A DNA stretch of 64,000 nucleotides from Brachypodium distachyon (lineage: Eukaryota > Streptophyta > Magnoliopsida > Poales > Poaceae): assembly GCF_000005505.3 (NCBI RefSeq), contig NC_016131.3, positions 9,445,501 through 9,509,500 on the forward strand, given 5' to 3'. The translations under genes and the position numbers were made by a program. The notes below the pieces were generated by a model that did no database searches, had not been told where the DNA came from, and was given only the letters and a program-made list of their open reading frames with translations. Positions 1 through 14,129 of the stretch are shown piece by piece. Within the stretch, counting starts at the first letter, position 1, and each line of letters begins with the position of its first letter.

Positions 1-573
1 AATGGCTTGATATATTAGATTACACTAGACCGACATTAAACCAAGGAGAAACAAAATTTTCAGATCAGCATAACATAAATCAATTCAATTATTGCAGTTG
101 ACAAGAAAGATCAAGCAACAGCTGCACGTCAAAAGTTTCTGCTGTCCTGGATCAGCAAGCAGCGCACCGCCAAGAGAAACTGTTAGGTTTAGTTCCATGA
201 TGGTCTCGCATGGCCCTTGGTAGGCCCGCTGTTAAGTTATCCATTCTAAACCTTTTTTGAGAGCTATCCATTTTAAACCTGTTTACTACTACTGCGAGTA
301 CTCCATTAGTCAAGGAGTAAAAGTACATAATTACACCTCTCACCAAATTGCTTTAAGATCCGTAACTATTTTTAAGAAGGGGATGTGCGGTGTACCGAAA
401 CAAAGCTGAAAACCCACATGCGAATTTCTTCGAGCGGAACGGGCACACGAGCGCACACTCCAAAGCCCCAAACGAGCGTGCGCGCGCAAAGCCTAAGAAA
501 CCCCCCGGCTAAAACCCTAGTACTACCCCATGCGTGTTCTAACAATGCTATTACAGGGAGCACTTTACCGTAC
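1..573. other. AT-rich sequence, no gene resolved
   Basis: This stretch lies downstream of exon 2 of the minus-strand ankyrin-type gene. It is either an intron of that gene or sequence beyond a broken copy. I found no further exon with ankyrin-like coding potential on either strand. Confidence 0.4.
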
Positions 574-900
574 CCTTGAGGCGGTCGATGTCGCCATCCT
601 CACAGGCCAAGAGGAACTGCATCTGCGGCGACCAGCCGCCGGTACCTAGAGGACGCACGACACAGGCCGCGATTAGAGACCTCGATCGACGCTCGTAGAG
701 CAAAAACTCGCCCAAAATGGCGGAGCAAACGTGTTTGCGCACGTACCCATGTCGGTAATCTGAATACCATGGCGTGCGGCGGCTTCCCTCACGGTCTCCG
801 CGACTCGCTGGATATCGTCCGTGCTCACCGTCCCGCGTCCCCTTCTACCTCCACCTCCCGCTCCGCCACCTCCGCCGCGGTTACGCCTCCCCCTCGCCAT
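574..900 (-). CDS. Ankyrin-repeat-type protein, first two coding exons (partial)
   Basis: The ATG at 900-898 opens a 154-nt exon (900-747). It encodes a Gly/Arg-rich start followed by a helix with AETVREAAARHGIQITDMG. The donor is ATGG|GTACGT. The acceptor CTCTAG|GT at 646/645 opens a 72-nt exon (645-574) encoding TGGWSPQMQFLLACEDGDIDRLK, which joins in the same frame. The QMQFLLACEDGDIDRLK segment resembles the capping segment before the first repeat in grass ankyrin proteins. That comparison is from family knowledge; no full ankyrin repeat is in the window. The second exon most likely ends at AAGG|GTACGG, because reading on reaches a stop after seven codons. No third exon was found before position 1, so the gene either continues outside the window or is a truncated copy. 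Function is not assigned. Confidence 0.6.
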
Positions 901-1391
901 AGAAAACTCGAGAGCACTCTAGAAGCAGATGGATGGTCTGGGCCTCTGGGGTTGGGGGCGATTGCTTCTAGGGAAAGGAAGTGCAAACGCCAAGCGGGGA
1001 GTTGATTTGATGGCGGTGCAGAGAGAGAGAGAGAGAGAGAGGGCGGAAGGGGCGCGGCGCGTGCTTTCACGGGAAAAATGGCTATGCGTATGTGCAGGCT
1101 GTAGCAGAGAATTGGGCCACGCGTGATGGACGGGTGGGATGTAAACGCGCCGGGCGGGTCGATATTGGCCATGCAACATCGGTGTCGTCGTGCCAGGACC
1201 ATGGTCAAGGCTCGATCAAGGAGAATCCGGGAGGTGCGTCGGTTCGGGGTATGTTTTCCTGCTCCCTCCTGTCAGTAAAAAATATCCTCCGCTTACAAAA
1301 TTTGTATGGGTAAAAAATGCGTGACATTTTTAATGGGTTGGAGGAAGTAATTGTTTCCGTTGAAGCGTAAGGAATAATTGACAAGATATCA
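901..1391. other. Upstream region of the ankyrin-type gene
   Basis: This is the promoter-side sequence of the minus-strand gene starting at 900. It is GC-rich to about 1200 and contains the GA microsatellite. I saw no convincing TATA box. Confidence 0.35.
1021..1041. repeat. (GA)n microsatellite
   Basis: A perfect GA dinucleotide run of about 21 bases lies upstream of the minus-strand gene starting at 900. On the transcribed strand it reads as CT repeats, which are common in grass 5' leaders and promoters. Confidence 0.85.
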
Positions 1392-1492
1392 CTATGCAAA
1401 ACCAAAGTTTCAAAATACCACTGAAATAACCATCCATTTCAAAATATCAGTGGTTATTCGAGTGGTATTTTGAAACCTTTGGTTTTGCATAG
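1392..1492. mobile_element. Hairpin MITE, almost entirely terminal inverted repeat
   Basis: The left arm begins CTATGCAAAACCAAAG and the right arm ends CTTTGGTTTTGCATAG. The arms are complementary over about 40 bases with a one-base bulge and few mismatches, leaving a loop of about 20 bases. A 101-bp foldback of this kind is a MITE. It abuts a Stowaway element at 1493. The family is not named. Confidence 0.7.
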
Positions 1493-1609
1493 TACTCACT
1501 CCGTTTCATAATTCTTGTCTCAAATTTGTCCAAAAATGAATGTATCTATTCCTAAAAAGTGTCTAGATACATATAAGATTTCGACAAGAATTATGGAACG
1601 GAAGGAATA
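1493..1609. mobile_element. Stowaway-like MITE
   Basis: The element starts CTCACTCCGTTTCATAATTC and ends with the inverted counterpart, flanked by TA. Its interior carries the ATGAATGTATCTATTC motif shared with other copies in this window. Stowaway MITEs are mobilised by Tc1/mariner transposases and duplicate TA. Confidence 0.8.
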
Positions 1610-2895
1610 TTACATAACTTTTCGTAGGATAAAAAATGTCAAATTTGAGACCCCACTGACGCAATAAATTGAAGCTCTTCACGTGAGACATGTGAGAGTC
1701 ACACGTGAGGAGAATCGTTGAAGTATAAGTTGGTTGCTTTCCTCAATTAGCTTGAACTTTTTGGTGAATTGGTTCGGTGCGTAAAACTCTTCACTTTTGT
1801 TCCAATTTATGACGCACTTTTCCAAATTTTAGAAATTTCATATTACATGATTTGTGTGTTATGTATTAATCCCTTTATCTCTATTTTAACATCAATTTTT
1901 ATATGTGTTGAACCATTTTGTTGTCTCCGTGCTAGTGTTTTGATTTGGTATTAGCATTTTGAGTTCGCATTAGTGTTTTTTCAACATTAACTTGATATTT
2001 ATTCTTTCTCTTTCCAATATGTCTTAGCTATAAGACCGCTCTTAATACATCGTCTCTTAGGTGTTGTCCTTTAGTTTATAATAAATGTTAAGAGACCATC
2101 TCTATAATGAAACAGATATTTAGTAGCTTTGTGAGAGAAGATTAATGACTTTGTATTGATTTACGTGAAGAGACGGTTTCTAGCATAAGGGCAGCAAAGT
2201 GTCTAAGATAGCATGCTAAGAGACCCCCACTGGGAGAGGCCTAAGGGCATCTCCAACGGGCCCTGCAAGCCGGTACTAAAGCCTGACATCTAAACACTAA
2301 GATGACGTGGACAGTCAATTAAGGAGAGAAACAGAGAAACCGTATATGAGGGGAAAAACGGGCACTTCACCAATACCAAGACAAAGTATCTATTGAGTTT
2401 GTTGTTGGAACTGTATTGTTACGAAGAAAGGCATATCAGCGGGGCCCACCATAGTTATTGATCAATCTGCACCCAACATTTTACTTGCATGTATTGGCTA
2501 CTGACATCTTGGTAACAAATCATAATGTCGATTGTTGGAAAAGTTGTTACTATCCCTGCTGTTTTATACCTTTTATCCTCATTGTACCTGACTATTGAAG
2601 TTCCCTCAGGACACTCCCAATGCTCCACCATGTACCGTATCTTAAGCATGTCATGTAGGCAAAAAGCTGATGTGACACCCTATTTAATGAAGAACGAGAA
2701 GGCTATGATATCTTAATTTAGAAACAAACAACTCTTAGCGCTAAACCAAGGAAATTCATAATTTCTCTCATAAAAGCATAATAATTGAGAGCTCGTTTAG
2801 ATACTCCATCTGTTTCTTCAATTAGGACGTATTTTGTTTCCTTTGACCGAGCGTTTAATCCATTAATATAATTTTGCGGAAAAAAATTATATCAT

Positions 2896-3145
2896 TGCAT
2901 TCGTATTCAAAAGTACTTGTTTATGGTTATGATTTGTATTGTAAAATTCATACCATTGCATTCGTATTCAAAAGTACTCACTCCGTTCCATAATTCTTGT
3001 CGAATTATTACATGTATCTAGACGCTTTTTAGGAATAGATACGTCCATTTTTGAGCAAATTTGAGACAAGAATTATGAAACGGAGGGAGTACTGATATTT
3101 GCAAAAAATAAAAATATATCATTGCATTTGTATTCAAAAGTACTA
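2896..3145. repeat. Three copies of a 25-bp direct repeat, one next to a MITE
   Basis: CATTGCATTCGTATTCAAAA, followed by GTACT, occurs near 2896 and 2953. It occurs again near 3120 with one substitution. The Stowaway element at 2975-3091 sits immediately after the second copy. Confidence 0.7.
2975..3091. mobile_element. Stowaway-like MITE
   Basis: TA-flanked element with termini CTCACTCCGTTCCATAATTC and GAATTATGAAACGGAGGGAG. The interior has the ACATGTATCTAGACGC and AGATACGTCCATTTTTGAGC motifs of the family. Confidence 0.85.
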
Positions 3146-4543
3146 CTTATTTTTGCGAAGAAATCATCAGAAGTCAAACACCATTTATTATTGTATTGCA
3201 GTTTTTAGTAACTCTACAATTTTTTATTTATTTTCGAATCGAGCCTTCCCATTTTCCATTTAAAAAAAAGGAAACAACAATGTCTCTTGCAGCAAGAAGC
3301 AGAAATGACAACAAGAAAAACGGATTCGAACACCAGCAGTAAACGCATAGTGCCACAACCGCTCGGCTGTAGCACTATGGGGCAAAAACCTGCTGCCACC
3401 ATTAATAAGTTCTACGCAATGAAAAGCAAAAAGCCAAGCATCTAGGTTCACAGCCAAAATTCTTTATTACAGGCCCACACGAGGGGCCGGAATTCCAACA
3501 TACACTTCATCTCACTAGATTATGCTGGCGCGATGAGTTTCTATGAAATGACGCAGAAAACATAATTGATGAGTAGATAAATAACTGTGCTGGAGAAAGG
3601 AGCAAAATTATGTTTATCTAGTCATTTTCATCAAGTACTAGAAAAATCATGTTTTAACAGAGGCCAAAGTTCCATCTCATCTCATTAATTAGAAGTTTGA
3701 TGTCTGATTAGTTAGCAAAAATTGACAAAAACCATTACAACATTCTTATGGGCCAACATGGGACATGATAGCTCCCGGTGGTTCCATGGAACATGACAGC
3801 TCCTAGGGCCGCCAAGAAGATACCAATGATATCATTTCTCGAGCCGGCGACTTCAGACGGTTGCATGAAGCCTGCATCAACTTATGTCAATCAGTTGACT
3901 AACATGTCAATGACAATATAATTTCAATTAACAAGCTTCGTAGACGAAAGAAGGAAGCCTCTTTGAGATTGCCCCGCACGGACACCACCTCGTGTAACAA
4001 GTACCAAGTAGGCGTAGAATTCTCAACGAAAGAGTTTTAAGGCGGCAACCGGGTTAATTTGACACATGCAACTGTAATTCTTGAATATTCATAAAATGCA
4101 CTGTATTCTCGTCCTTTGAAAATGCCATTGCATTGGCATCTTTTGAACCATTAACAACAATGACAACTTTTAGAAGAATTTGTAGTGGCATTTTTTGAAA
4201 GATAAGATTGCAGTGACATTTTTCGAATATGCGGTAATAGGATGGCATATATCAAATTAATCTAAAAAATACAAAAAAAGTTTGGACCGGACTATATGGA
4301 GCACATGTGGCCGGGCTAATTAGTATGCAGCGTTTAGTTATATCTCCTTGCTTTTCAATCTCAAAATCATGTATCTCTCAAACGGTCCATCCGGACGATC
4401 CGGTTTTACCTTTAGGTCAATCGTCGTGAGAACCACAAAACTAGATTCCATGTTGCTATGTTCTGGTGACTTTTTTTTTCCATCAGGACTTAGCATGTTA
4501 TGATCATTGTTTACCCAGATATGACCATGTGGTTACCATGTTA

Positions 4544-5050
4544 AATATCACCTGGTTTTTCTTTAGGGAAAGGACATCATGGCTAGCTTTATTAAGGATT
4601 AAACAAGAGTCACATCATCAATGAGTAAAGGTAAAACAAAATTAGGAGGACCATCCAACCAAACACTCGGTGGATAGACCCTACCGACTCTAGCTAGCTC
4701 ATGAGCGACTCTATTAGCTTCTCTAGGACAATGCTCTTTGCCAAACCCCTTCAAGGTCTCCAAACAATCGATATAAATTGCCGATGCCGCCGACGTGGGC
4801 CAATTGCCGCTTGTCATTTCTTGAACCACTTCACTGCAATCCAAATTTATAAGCAAGTTCGAGAAGCCTAAGCTTTGCGCGAACAGGATACGACGCTGCA
4901 AGGCCAAAGCTTCAGCCATGGTAGGATCATATACCACCGAAATCACGCTGTTTGTAGCACCCACGAACGCACCATTAGCATCTTGAATAACAGCCCATGT
5001 CGATCCCTCTTCCAGGTCCTCAAGATAAGAAGCATCAATATCACCTGGTT
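4544..5050 (-). mobile_element. 5'-truncated LINE fragment with RNase H-like domain and 14-bp target duplication
   Basis: On the minus strand an uninterrupted frame from about 5050 to a TAA at 4599 encodes an RNase H fold. It has the start DASYLEDLEEGSTWAVIQDA, then DPTMAEALALQRRILFAQ, then LLINLDCSEVV, and it ends REANRVAHELARVGR. This is the reverse-transcriptase-like/RNase H domain found at the C-terminus of plant LINE polyproteins and in stray plant copies. The 14-mer AATATCACCTGGTT occurs at both 4544-4557 and 5037-5050, so the 479-bp insert has a target-site duplication typical of target-primed reverse transcription. An AATAAA lies just after the stop. The reverse transcriptase and endonuclease are absent, so it cannot move by itself. 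Confidence 0.7.
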
Positions 5051-7020
5051 AACAGGTTATAGTCCCGAGCTATAACTTGCGTTGTTAAATCGAGCTTGCA
5101 GCTTTTGCTATCTGTAAAATGGTTGAAGTTAGGATTGAGCCCGGGGGCGGCCTCAGTTTACCCTTGTTTTCTTTTTTTTAGGCTAACTTCCTTGGGGAGT
5201 AGTCTTTCTTTCCTTTCTTTTACCTTTCAAGAAATAGTTTGTATGAACTTACTGCTCCGTTTCTGCTTTAAAATGGAGTGTGGCCGCAAGTTTTGCGAGC
5301 GGGTTAAAAAAAAACAGGTTATAGTCACTTGATTTTCGGTAATATCATTTGGTTATCAGTTTGCTAAACGTCAACGTGCATCTGTAAATACTTGGATCAT
5401 TATACTTGTATAATTTAATAATATCTCTTACTTGTTGAAACACTGCAAACTATATTGAAAGAGTCAATAATGTTGCTCGAAAAAAAAAGGGTCAATAATG
5501 TGTATCCAATTCCATATACAGGCTATATTGATCGGTACTACTCCACTATAAAACAGCAAGATTCTAACAGCACCATTGAATCAGATAAACCGTATCATGG
5601 TTTGGCATCAAAGTTTGACGACTCAGAGGCGTATGACTCCACCCACTTGCTCATATTCACACACACACACACACACGTCAGGTACGTTGAGTAGAAATTT
5701 AGTTAGATTTATGAACTGTCCTGTTTTGTCAGTTGTAGCTTGTGGTAGGAGAGACTCTTTTTAGGTATTCGTATGTAGTGGTGTCCTCATTTGATTATGT
5801 TTTTTCCATGACCCCAAATGAGCAATTGGGGAAGATTTAGCCTGATCAGAGTTTCACGCAATTCAGCCTCTCTTTGTCTTGATGCCTGCTGCTGTGTTAC
5901 ACATTGACCCGCTCGTTTCGAAAGAGTCTGATCCCATTTCCACACATATTAGAGCATCTCTAGCAGATCCCTAAAAATATTCCCGACTCATAAACAATGA
6001 GTTTTGTGCGAAAAATGCTTCAAACAGACCCCCTTAAACAGTCCATCCTGCAAAAAAATTTAATGGTATATCTAGAGCTCTCGCAACCGTTTAAGGATCC
6101 AACTCATCTCCTCACCTACACCACATGTCCACCAATGTCCGCCAACCCTGAATCCGGTCAAATCTGCCTGACCCCGTGCAATTACCATAAAACAATACTA
6201 GTTTATGGGATCTGTTCCTTCTAACACAAACCGTAAAACGATTTTTAGGTATACCTTATATGATTTTACAATTTTTCTATATGACCCCCTTCTTTTTAGC
6301 TTCAGCTTCTCCAGAAGTTAGTTACAGTTGAATTTCTCGGAGAAGCTGTTGCCACAAGAACCCCGAGAAACTGCCTTGTCCCCTTCTTTTCGGCTTCCAG
6401 ATTCACAACTTATTGTCAGATTTGGGTAGGAAAAATCCTATAATGCCCATAGACTTCAGTTGTTTCATGTTTAATTGTAATATTTCACCACAACAATAGT
6501 AAGAATTTTGACCATTTTACTACAACAATAATAGAATTTCAAACATGGTAATGAAGTGCTGCATTTTAGCAAGAGTACATCAGTTCTACATACACAATGC
6601 ATACACACATGCACATGAAATTACCAGAAACTTTCATATTCCATAAACACAAGGGATCACTCTACCAGTTACAAATCATCAGCATAGTATCAAGTACGAC
6701 AAGCATAGCTACTCTCAAGTTTGGTCCTGCAACCTCTTTTCCAATTCAAAACAGCAAAAAGGACAGAGACCGTACCAAATTTTCTAAGAACAAAATTGTA
6801 AAAAACAAACTCATGGAACACCATAGCATTACAGCCGAATTTGGGGAGGAGACTTGTGGTCATAAACCAGGCAGGTCTAGCAGTCCAGAACTAACAAAAT
6901 GCTGCCGAGTTTTACAATTTACATGGACAGCTATGCATCAATGCATGCATGAATGACTAACTTGCAACCATTCATGGGGAAAATTTTATAGTGTATTGGA
7001 CATTCGATGCACTTGCCACA
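5051..7020. other. Intergenic DNA with MITE remnants
   Basis: No gene was recognised. A short (AC)n run lies at 5659-5677. About 5950-6190 starts with AGAGCATCTCTAGCAGATCC, a motif typical of Tourist-type MITE ends. About 6290-6440 has GGCTTC/GAAGC-rich inverted segments reminiscent of another MITE. The boundaries are uncertain. Confidence 0.35.
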
Positions 7021-7190
7021 GAGGGACGGAGGCAGGATTTGCTTATAAGGGGGCCAAAAATTGAATATTGACGATTGAAGGGGGCAATTAAACATAGATC
7101 TTAATATTTTTACAATTGTTACACTCAAATACCGGTAAATTTCCACTTGCAGCATAATTGCCCCCCCCCCCCCCTAAATCCGTCCCTATA
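7021..7190. mobile_element. hAT-like MITE with 7-bp target duplication
   Basis: The ends are imperfect inverted repeats built on GGGACGGA...GGATTT and AAATCCGTCCC. TGCCACA occurs directly on both sides (7014-7020 and 7191-7197), which is close to the 8-bp duplication made by hAT transposases. A run of 14 C lies at 7161-7174 inside the right end. Confidence 0.55.
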
Positions 7191-7248
7191 TGCCACATTT
7201 GATAATTCCAGTGCGAAGAATCACAAAGAGCTATGGTATTGAGTATTA

Positions 7249-7334
7249 TACTCCCTCCGATCCATAATAAGTGTCTTGGATTTAATACAACTTTGCACTA
7301 AATCCCAGACACTTATCATGGATCGGAGGGAGTA
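7249..7334. mobile_element. Short Stowaway-like MITE (86 bp)
   Basis: The termini CTCCCTCCGATCCATAATAA and TCATGGATCGGAGGGAG are inverted repeats flanked by TA. The interior carries AAGTGTCTTGGATTTA and a partly inverted counterpart. It lies beyond the THIC 3' end. Confidence 0.85.
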
Positions 7335-7807
7335 GTTGATTAGTCAGTCCCACAAAATCAATGCTTAATAGACAGATTTTGTCATGATCAGGTCAATTGG
7401 TCAAATGGAATTTGTAGTGCTTTTGTTCTCAATTGACAAGTGCACCTAAAATTTCCAACCTTAGTGTTGATTACGTTGGTCTGTACTTCTAATATCAATA
7501 TATGTAGATAGATAGGTGTAGAAGAAGATTATATAGGACAAGGTGAATGTTTTGCAAGATATCATGGGCATACTCAAGTTTGACTAAATTGACCAGAGGT
7601 ATGATTAAACTTGATACATACCATGATGAAGCTATACCTGTATAAATTCTCTCAACTTGGGGAAATGCCAGTGTGAAAGCTGGTCACCTCAGGGGTAAGA
7701 AACGTGCATATCCAGTTGACGAGCACCACAATCAGGAAACTTTGGTTCCTCAGTTTCCAAAAGGTTGAGAGGATTGAGTGTGTCCTGGGAAACATGAAAA
7801 TAGAATT
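7335..7807. other. Region downstream of the THIC aptamer
   Basis: By analogy with other plants this interval should hold the acceptor of the riboswitch-controlled intron and the distal poly(A) sites of THIC. I could not place them individually. No coding frame was recognised. Confidence 0.35.
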
Positions 7808-7925
7808 GCACACTCCCTTCGCAGGCATTATCCTGTGCAGGTTCAAAGGGACTTTCTCAGCCCATATCACAACAATCCAGGCCTAGGAGCCTTCAGATTG
7901 TTGAGAATACAGGCACCCCTGGTGC
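7808..7925 (-). promoter_or_regulatory. TPP (thiamin pyrophosphate) riboswitch in the THIC 3'UTR
   Basis: Read on the minus strand, the segment begins GCACCAGGGGTGCC and contains GGGCTGAGAAAGTCCC (the CUGAGA pyrimidine-sensing loop at 7860-7855). It continues CCTTTGAACCTGCACAGG, then ATAATGCCTGCGAAGGGA, and closes with GTGTGC pairing to GCAC. These are the P1, P2-P3 and P4-P5 signatures of the THI-box aptamer, in order. The P3 region is extended, as in plant copies. It lies about 1.15 kb past the THIC stop codon on the same strand. Known role: TPP binding changes 3'UTR splicing and 3'-end choice, which lowers THIC mRNA when thiamin is ample. Confidence 0.95.
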
Positions 7926-9079
7926 ATCTTTCATCACTAACAATCCCACATGATAGGAAAGGGAAATATAACAAACTGAGCACAATATAGAGTTTTCTTT
8001 TATTACAATCCATGATGACATTCAAAAATAAGAAGCTAAGCAACACCAGCTTTATTAAGGCATATATCCTGCTTACCACCTCCTAACAAAGGATGGTAGA
8101 AGTGCTGCTGACAAACGGCCTATCCGTCAAATCTGCATCACGTGTAGCAGATGCCTGTTGAGGAGATCTGCACGAAGTTTCTATTTATGAATTCTGAGAA
8201 AATATTACATTGATACACAATCTTACGTGTTCACAATGGTAAAGAATACAAGTCTATGACACTAATCACTAATGGTTTGTTAATTGCACTTAATTACAAG
8301 TGAAAGATGATCCCAAAAGAAAGGGAAAACAATGTCACTTATTACTTCAATAGAATTACAATAAGATGTCAAAGTGTTCTGCCATATAGTTGGTTCCAGA
8401 TTAATGAATAGATCATTCAACCACATAAATCATGCTGCTAAAGTTTCCTTCTTTAGAACCACTCCAACACATTGTTTTTTAATTCGACACTGGCATTTTG
8501 AAAGATAGGTAAAAGCTTGCTCATACTGGAGAAGTTTGACATGTCGTGCAAGGAAATCGATGCCTGTTTTGTGACACTGAAATGAAGAACTACAAGCAAG
8601 AAGATCATGCAATGTAATTATGATTTGTTCAAGTTCATGAGGTCAGAAAGGGGATGTCCATGGTTAAGAAATTCATCCGAGGAAAAAACATATGTGGCTC
8701 AAAATTTAATCGTGTGCTTAATATCGTGAATTATTTGAGATTTAACAGGACTTGCAGCATGGTTAAAAGAAAGACTCAAGAGCCAAGAGTGTCTGTTAAG
8801 TATCTATTCGTATCTATTCACTCTGATAATTAGTAAACAGACAAACATGCTACATACGGACAATCTTGACAACGCTGCTGTAAGACAGTGCAAACATATT
8901 GGTAACTTATCTATGTGAAACTGATCGAAAAGTCAAAATAGGGCACTAGAGTCAGTTTAATTCTAGATATCTACTTTTTTTTCACGCCTTTTGAACAAGC
9001 CTGTATCTTCAAAAAGAGAAAAAGTTTCACGTGTGATCTCTTGTAAGGCAATCATTACATGATACACAAGAAACTGACC
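7926..9079 (-). other. THIC 3'UTR region with an intron directly after the stop
   Basis: The stop codon TAA at 9082-9080 is followed by G|GTCAGT, giving a strong donor (AAG|GTCAGT) one base past the stop. Plant THIC genes are known for a 3'UTR intron adjacent to the stop. A plausible acceptor is TTCATTTCAG near 8580. The rest is AT-rich untranslated sequence leading to the riboswitch. Confidence 0.6.
8071..8080 (-). promoter_or_regulatory. Candidate riboswitch-controlled 5' splice site
   Basis: The minus strand reads GGTG|GTAAGCAGG, with the exon ending at 8077. The donor is close to consensus and lies about 150 nt before the aptamer. The GCAGG just inside the intron can pair with CCUGC segments of the P4-P5 arm. 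In Arabidopsis THIC, pairing between P4-P5 and the donor region at low TPP blocks splicing. This specific donor is my inference. Confidence 0.5.
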
Positions 9080-13503
<4,424 letters not shown>

Positions 13504-13852
13504 CTAGGTTGGCGTACAATTATGAACAGCGGTACAAGATGACGACCAAATGTTAATAGAGCTGCCAATTCCAGATACGCAGTTTCATACCGGCTCACAA
13601 TCTCATACAGTAGCACAATTGCAACTACAACCGAGCAAACACCGGAAGTCTGAAACCAATTCCAACGAATTCCGATCTAAAACAAACATGAGGCCTAAAC
13701 CCTAGAGCAAGCACGATCAGCTACCAGAAGCTCGATCTGGGGACGGAGGGCTCTCACCTGAGGAGAAACGGCGGCTCCTGCGAGAGGTGGGAAGGCGAAG
13801 GCGTTGTCGGGAATGGCAGTGCACACCTGAGGAAGGAGCGAGCGAGAGAGAG

Positions 13853-13861
13853 ATTTTTATA
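13853..13861 (-). promoter_or_regulatory. THIC TATA box
   Basis: TATAAAAAT on the minus strand would place the transcription start near 13830. A short 5'UTR exon would then end at the strong donor CTCAG|GTGAGAG (exon end 13758). Confidence 0.7.
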
Positions 13862-14038
13862 GAGGGGGGTTAGCGATCGCCGCGAGGCAGGCGCGGAGCG
13901 AAGAGTGGAGAGGATAGAGCACGGGTGGCCACACCTCGCCGCAGCGGAGAAGAAACGACAGCCGAATGGGGGTGGCCAAATAATGCGAAAGCGACGGCGA
14001 CGGCGACGGCCCGACGGCCACCGCGCGGCACCGGAGCG

Positions 14039-14064
14039 AGATATTTCTGTCCGCGAGATATTCT
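14039..14064 (-). promoter_or_regulatory. Two evening-element-like boxes in the THIC promoter
   Basis: On the minus strand GAAATATCT (14047-14039) and AGAATATCT (14064-14056) each differ by one base from the evening element AAAATATCT. They lie 17 bp apart, about 180-210 bp upstream of the TATA box. Arabidopsis THIC is reported to be clock-regulated through such an element. Function here is inferred. Confidence 0.45.
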
Positions 14065-14129
14065 CTCGTTCAAGTGTCAAGAAGTAAATCACACACACGT
14101 CCACCTCTGAAGAAAAGGTGATCACTCAC

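Larger units (their letters stand above)
1610..4543. other. Repeat-rich intergenic DNA
   Basis: No coding gene was recognised. About 2030-2270 looks like a diverged MITE: it contains several copies of AAGAGAC/GTCTCTT and ends near the GGGCATCTCCAACGG motif common at element ends in grasses. About 4250-4540 resembles an old dispersed repeat that could not be classified. Confidence 0.4.

Noticed and set aside
3301..3345. GGATTCGAACACC looks like part of a tRNA T-arm
   Set aside because: No acceptor, D-arm or anticodon arm can be built around it on either strand.
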